From NCBI RefSeq assembly GCF_964355755.1, contig NC_092672.1, forward strand, positions 7,564,001 to 7,628,000: a stretch of 64,000 nucleotides of DNA, written 5' to 3'. Origin of the DNA: Antedon mediterranea (lineage: Eukaryota > Echinodermata > Crinoidea > Comatulida > Antedonidae). Under the pieces are notes generated by a model. That model ran no database searches and was not told the DNA's origin. It saw only the letters and a list, made by a program, of their open reading frames with translations. The stretch's first letter is position 1. Each line of letters begins with the position of its first letter. A program made the translations under genes and the position numbers. Of the stretch, positions 15,001 through 21,000 are shown piece after piece.

Positions 15001-18000
15001 TGTGGAGATATATTTGTGGATCCCTGTGAAGGTAACTTGTGTCGATCTGGTTCAACGTGTGTGACTCTACCTGAGGGTGGATATCGATGTGATTGTCCAA
15101 TTGGCTTGCAAGGAGAGAAATGTGAAGAAGGTAAATAATGCACATCTCCCATTTATTGTGGTGTCTGTAATCTCTGTGGTTACCATGAGCTCGGTGACAC
15201 AACACCATGAAGGACGCCATAGCATAAGCAGAACCAATGCAACTAGCTAGCATTGGACGGCTCCATATGAGTACTCAGCCAGTGGCCTTTGTATTCTGTG
15301 TTACGCCACTGCATGGGCTGTGCGTGCTAGTACTGTAGATGGCCTAACGCTCTGTCTACACTATCAAAACTAGACAAAAAAAGTGTAAATGTGCCCAATT
15401 ATGGTAGTGATATGCCCAAATAGTTTATAGTGATATGACATCATCATGTCCATATATGGGCACATTACGGGTTAAATTATTGATTGCATTATTACATTTA
15501 ATACACTATTATATTACATTTTTTTGTGTTAAAAGAAGTTGTAGAGGAAGTGTACATCCCAGCCTTCTCTGGTATATCCTACATTGAGAGACCAGGACTT
15601 AAGAATCTTGCAGACCAGACAAGTATGAATATCTCATTCTTAACAAAGGCAAAAGATGGTATGATTCTGTACAATGGACAAAAAGGATCCAATAGAAATG
15701 GAGATTTCATTTCTCTTAATATGGTTAATGGATTCTTGGAATTCAGATACGATCTTGGTGGAGGAGAAGCAAACATTAAGTAATTAACGATTTTAAATTT
15801 AAATTGGATATAATTAAACAATAACAAAACAATATTAGCATATTCAACTTTTTTAGCAGATCTAACAAGTTTAATTAACACATTATTTTTATAACTTTTA
15901 AATAGTGTCTGTACTGTACTTGTTTATTGTTTTAAACATTGTTCATTTATTTAAAACTGATTTGATATAAAAGACCAATAAAGGATGAATTTAATTGAAT
16001 TTTCTGTGATGAAGTTTACCTTTTTATAGGTGTATATTGATAACAATAAATTTTAAAAACTAACTTCCACCAAAACAAATAATCAACTTTAAACTTCTTG
16101 CAGGAGTGAAACACCTTTATCTATGAATGAATTTCATGATGTTTATGTGACACGAAATCGCAGAAATGGAATGATGGTGATTGATAATGGTACACCAGTA
16201 TCTGGAAAATCTAAGGTAAAAAAATGTCATAGAATTGAATTGTCAACAAATGATGATATCATGTTACTATTATATGCCGAACGAGATTTGGACTTATTTA
16301 CGCACACCGTGTATGCGGAACCTGTGTGCAAACAATTTTGTTACTAAAACTCAATTTTTTAATTTTATATATCTCATGTGTTTATATTGTTTTACTTTTA
16401 AATGTTTGAAGCTCACTAGTATGGAGAGCCGTTTCGATAGTGCGTACCTGAAAATGGAATAAAATTAAATAAAAATAAGGTACTAACTTTCTAACAAAGC
16501 AACTTTTCTTTTCATGATAAAGGGAACTCAGTCCCAGTTGAATCTAGGTGGAAATCTATTTATTGGTGGAAGTAGAGATTTCCAGTTTGCTACACGAGCA
16601 AGAATAACAACTGGTCTTACTGGTGCCATAGATAAAGTGAGTGCTTTTACATTTGAAAATAGATTATTAATCTATAAAAATGTACATTTATTTTAAATAA
16701 ATATGTTACACTGTAACAAATACAAATATATTTCATTCAAAAAATTGAAAATAAAGATTTGATAATATTTCAAAATATATGCTAATTTTGATACATTCAT
16801 AGTTCATGGTCAGAGGAGAGATGGTTGATGATTTGCTAGAGGGCGCCATTAATATTGTTGAAGTTACAAACTACCAAGATGATGTTTGTAAGAATTCTCC
16901 ATGCATGGATGGTTACATGTGCATGAAAAACGTAACTACGTACGCCTGTGTTTGTCCCCCCGGTAAATTTGACACCGAAAATGGTTGTGCTTCTGAAATA
17001 GGTAAGCTTAGAGTTGACAGCTTGAACTTTACTTTACCTTTATCAATCCAGTGAAGATTGATTGATCAATCTATGTAAATATGATTTCCTATATGAACAA
17101 ATACAATTTGAAATAATGACTGGCCTCAATTTGTTTTATATATCAAACTTAAATGGGCAATCTGATATACTAGTGTTGTACAGTATGTAAAAGTTTATAA
17201 CTGATTTTTAATTTCAGATCCAGGCATGGTATCAGATGTTCAAACAACGCAGAAACCAACCATAACACCATCAAATAATATCATAGGTCTTGATGGAAAT
17301 ACCACCCTAGCATACCCATCTGGGGGTAAAATAAGGTAAGAAAATTATCTTGAGTGCTGTACCTTTGAATAGGAGCAACACGTCTTTTAAGGCCTGAACA
17401 ATAAGCGGTTTTGCAATGAACAAAACAGATTGTGTTTACGAGTGAATTCTTGTAATGTAATGTAGGGCAGAGGTGAGAAGACAGTTACAAATGATGCTTT
17501 ATTAAAATAGCAAACTGAAATAAAATGCAGACAAAATGATGCTTTATTCAAATAGGCAACTGAAATAATAATAATTCTGATATATCTTAACATAAGTAAA
17601 ATTACAGTATGTTTTGCTAACCCAGTTGCAGAACTTTTGTGTATAATTAATATAAATTTAAATAATTTTACTTCTAGTATATCTTTTACTAATATGATAC
17701 TAGCTTTGAATAGAAAGTATTATTTGAATAATAATATAATTGGTTTGTAATTGTCTAATGGATTTGAAAATGTCTTTTTTACCATCCAATCTTGAAAGAA
17801 ACTGATGGTGCCTTAACAGTTCTTTGCAAGTTTTCTTTCAATTTTAATTTGTTAAAAAGACATTTGAAAATTATTTTGTTACTACAAAACAGATGAACAG
17901 TTTTGTCTGATTATGTTGTTGTAACCTAATCAGTATAAGTGTTGTGTTAAATTAACTATACTCACATAATACTAAATTGTAGTAGATAAGATTCCTGATT

Positions 18001-21000
18001 TTATTTTAGTTACAGACGCACTAAAAACATGTATGATAATAGTGTAGTGAAATATTCAGCAACTTATTGGAGTACTATACGGTAAAAACAACAACAAACA
18101 AATAAAATACAACCGACTTCTTTGCTACATCTTCATCAAATATCATGTGTGGATTTTCCAAATTTAGCTTTACCTATTTCCAGGGAGTTGTAAAATACTT
18201 TACAACTCCATGCTTTTTCTTTCAACATATCAATTTTCTCTAGTTAATGTAAAAAAAACACCAAATCATGTTCTTTTTAAAAGCAATGTTTTCATACAGC
18301 ATATAGGCAATCCATACATAATTTATCACACATAATAAATCGAATTACATTAAGAATTGTATTTTAGGAATGAAATATACATAATTAGTGTTTGAAAATT
18401 TAATTTTAAACCGATATAAGGATCGATGTATGTATTCATCTTTACCAAAACCCTTGCACAAACTTGAAAACATTCCAATTGTTAGAATGTGTATGTATAC
18501 ATTTCAAAAAGGAAAATTGGCTTTTAAACATTGTTTACGAATATCTTTCTAAATGTATGACTGTTGTAGGTAGTAAAAATTGATTATACTAAATTAGATT
18601 ATTATACATTCAGTTTTAGTTTGGAAACTATTTGTTTGACTTTGACAGAAGCACCACAAGGCAAAACATTTTGCTTTGTGAAATCTGCCATTTTGATAAG
18701 ATAAGATAAGATAACTTTTATTGATCCTCAAAAAGGAAATTCATTGCTCGTCATAATAACAAAGAAAACACAATAAAAACAAATATAGCATAAAACCATT
18801 CATATAAAAACATCTAAAAAATTACAAGATAAAATTATCTTCTTGACTTCCTGTTGTACTGGAGGATACCGGAGGGAATAAAGGATTTAGCAAATCGATT
18901 TGTTTTCACACTGAGGAGCCTCAATCTACCACTTGGATTAAGTAGGTCTATGATCACTTTGTGGAGAGGATGAGAGGCATCCGACTAAATAGGGTTGATT
19001 TCTTTTTAAATTTGTTTTGTATAAAATATAATAATATGAAAAACATTAATATGTATTCTTATGCTTGCAATGGAAGGTTACAATGCATGAACTGAGTTTT
19101 GTTTGATATTAAGATTTTAATCACAATATCTTGGGATTGGTAGCCATCTAAGTTACAACTCTTCTATTTATACCATTCACTTATTTAAAATTTCATAACT
19201 ACTGCACTACTTAATGTTTGATGTGACAGTAATATATTTTAGATAATAGTTTAATCAATTTTGTCATTGGTGTGATTTTGCTTGCCATTTTACTTCATCT
19301 TTACACCATGTCATATTTCATTTTCTATTCACAGTGGCGACGAAACGGTTGCATCTCTTCGGTATTAAAACTTACAATTTGTTCAACAGTTATAGTTGCA
19401 TGAACTTTAACCTTTGCATGCCTGCATGTTTTCTCCATTCCATTAACAGTTAAATTAAACTACGTAATAAAACTAACTACTCTATGTGCCAAACTTTTAG
19501 AGAGTTGGACATCTATCCTTTCTTTTAGATTTATTGTGTAGACGATTTCAAATATCTAAATAAATTGTTCATTTTTTAGCAGTGTTGGAAAACTACAATA
19601 TAAGATATCAAATATCTATCAGAGATATATATGATCTTTAAACAATAAATACATATTACAACAACACTTTGTTAAAATTTCTTTGTTCCAATTCAACACT
19701 TCTTTCCAATTCCAATTCCTTCTTTTGGCAGGGTGTTGAAAACGGTGTTTTGTGAATAATCTTTATGCTAAACAAACTTTTTTTCAAAATTGCTTATTTT
19801 CAATTTTCTGCTTCATAGCTAAGGCTTTATTTTTTGCATTTTTATTGATAATTCAATTTACTTTTCACTTGGCATGGCATGGATAAATCACAATTTTATT
19901 ATTGAAATTGTTTTTTTTTTCTATAAAAAATGTATTTTTTATTTTTTCCATCTGGAAACATAATCAGAATGAAATACTATTGGTTTTTTAAACCTTCTTT
20001 TTGAGATTTTAGCATGTTTTTTCCATTTCTTTTCATAATTTCAGGGAATAGTAAAGGTTTTTTTTGTGTGTTTTTAAATTAAATTTTAACATTGTGTTAG
20101 GATGCTTGTTGGAAAACACATAGTTGCATGAGGGACATAAAGCATTTAAAAAATAGTATACAATCAAAGTAAAGTAACTTTCAATCATGCCAATTTCTAA
20201 TTGAATTTATTTTGATAATTCCTTTCATTATGGATAAATACAGTATTTACCAATCATACTTAAGTGAGACATGTTAACTTTTTTTTAAGGTGTCCCCTCA
20301 ATAGAGGTTCAACTGAACTTCAAAAGGGTTGCAAAGTAGATTAGTAGTTAAAAAAATATTCTAAAAAATTATTCAAATAATTAAAGACACCTTCCCTACA
20401 ATTTGTGACGTTTTGTTAAAATAATACATATATTACTTTAAAAACATTAAACCAGGTCATTTCTTGTCTTAAATGTACGTTTTGTGGTAAATTATGATAA
20501 AAAGTGAGAAACAATGCACTACCTAAGTAGCTCGCGTCGATTGACCTCTCGTACACGATCTTTAGGCCTAGCCTAGGTAGGCTTAGTTTTGTAGGCCAAG
20601 CTGGTAAACATCGGTAACGTACGAACATCATACGCTAGCTATATACCTAGCCTGACGTTGTATAGTTGCTGCATTAATTGTCTATTTTTGCGAGACTCCG
20701 TTGATACAAATTGGGGAAAAACCGATATTTTCGCTGAAAAGTTAGGAGTCTTCCATTTGTTTTGGCCTCACGATCGATCGAAAAGTTGGTGAATTACAAA
20801 AGAAAAACAAAAATATCAATCCGCGCGCAATGCATTTTGGGATATATAGCGGGCCGCTATAATTATTAGATTCGAATTATTTTTCACATTTTTAACCATT
20901 TAAAGACGAAAACAGTTATCGCAATAGGACCATATAGTACATTAAATATCGTTTGTGATCTTAAATTAGATCTAAATAATGTAGGGAAGGTGTCTTTAAC

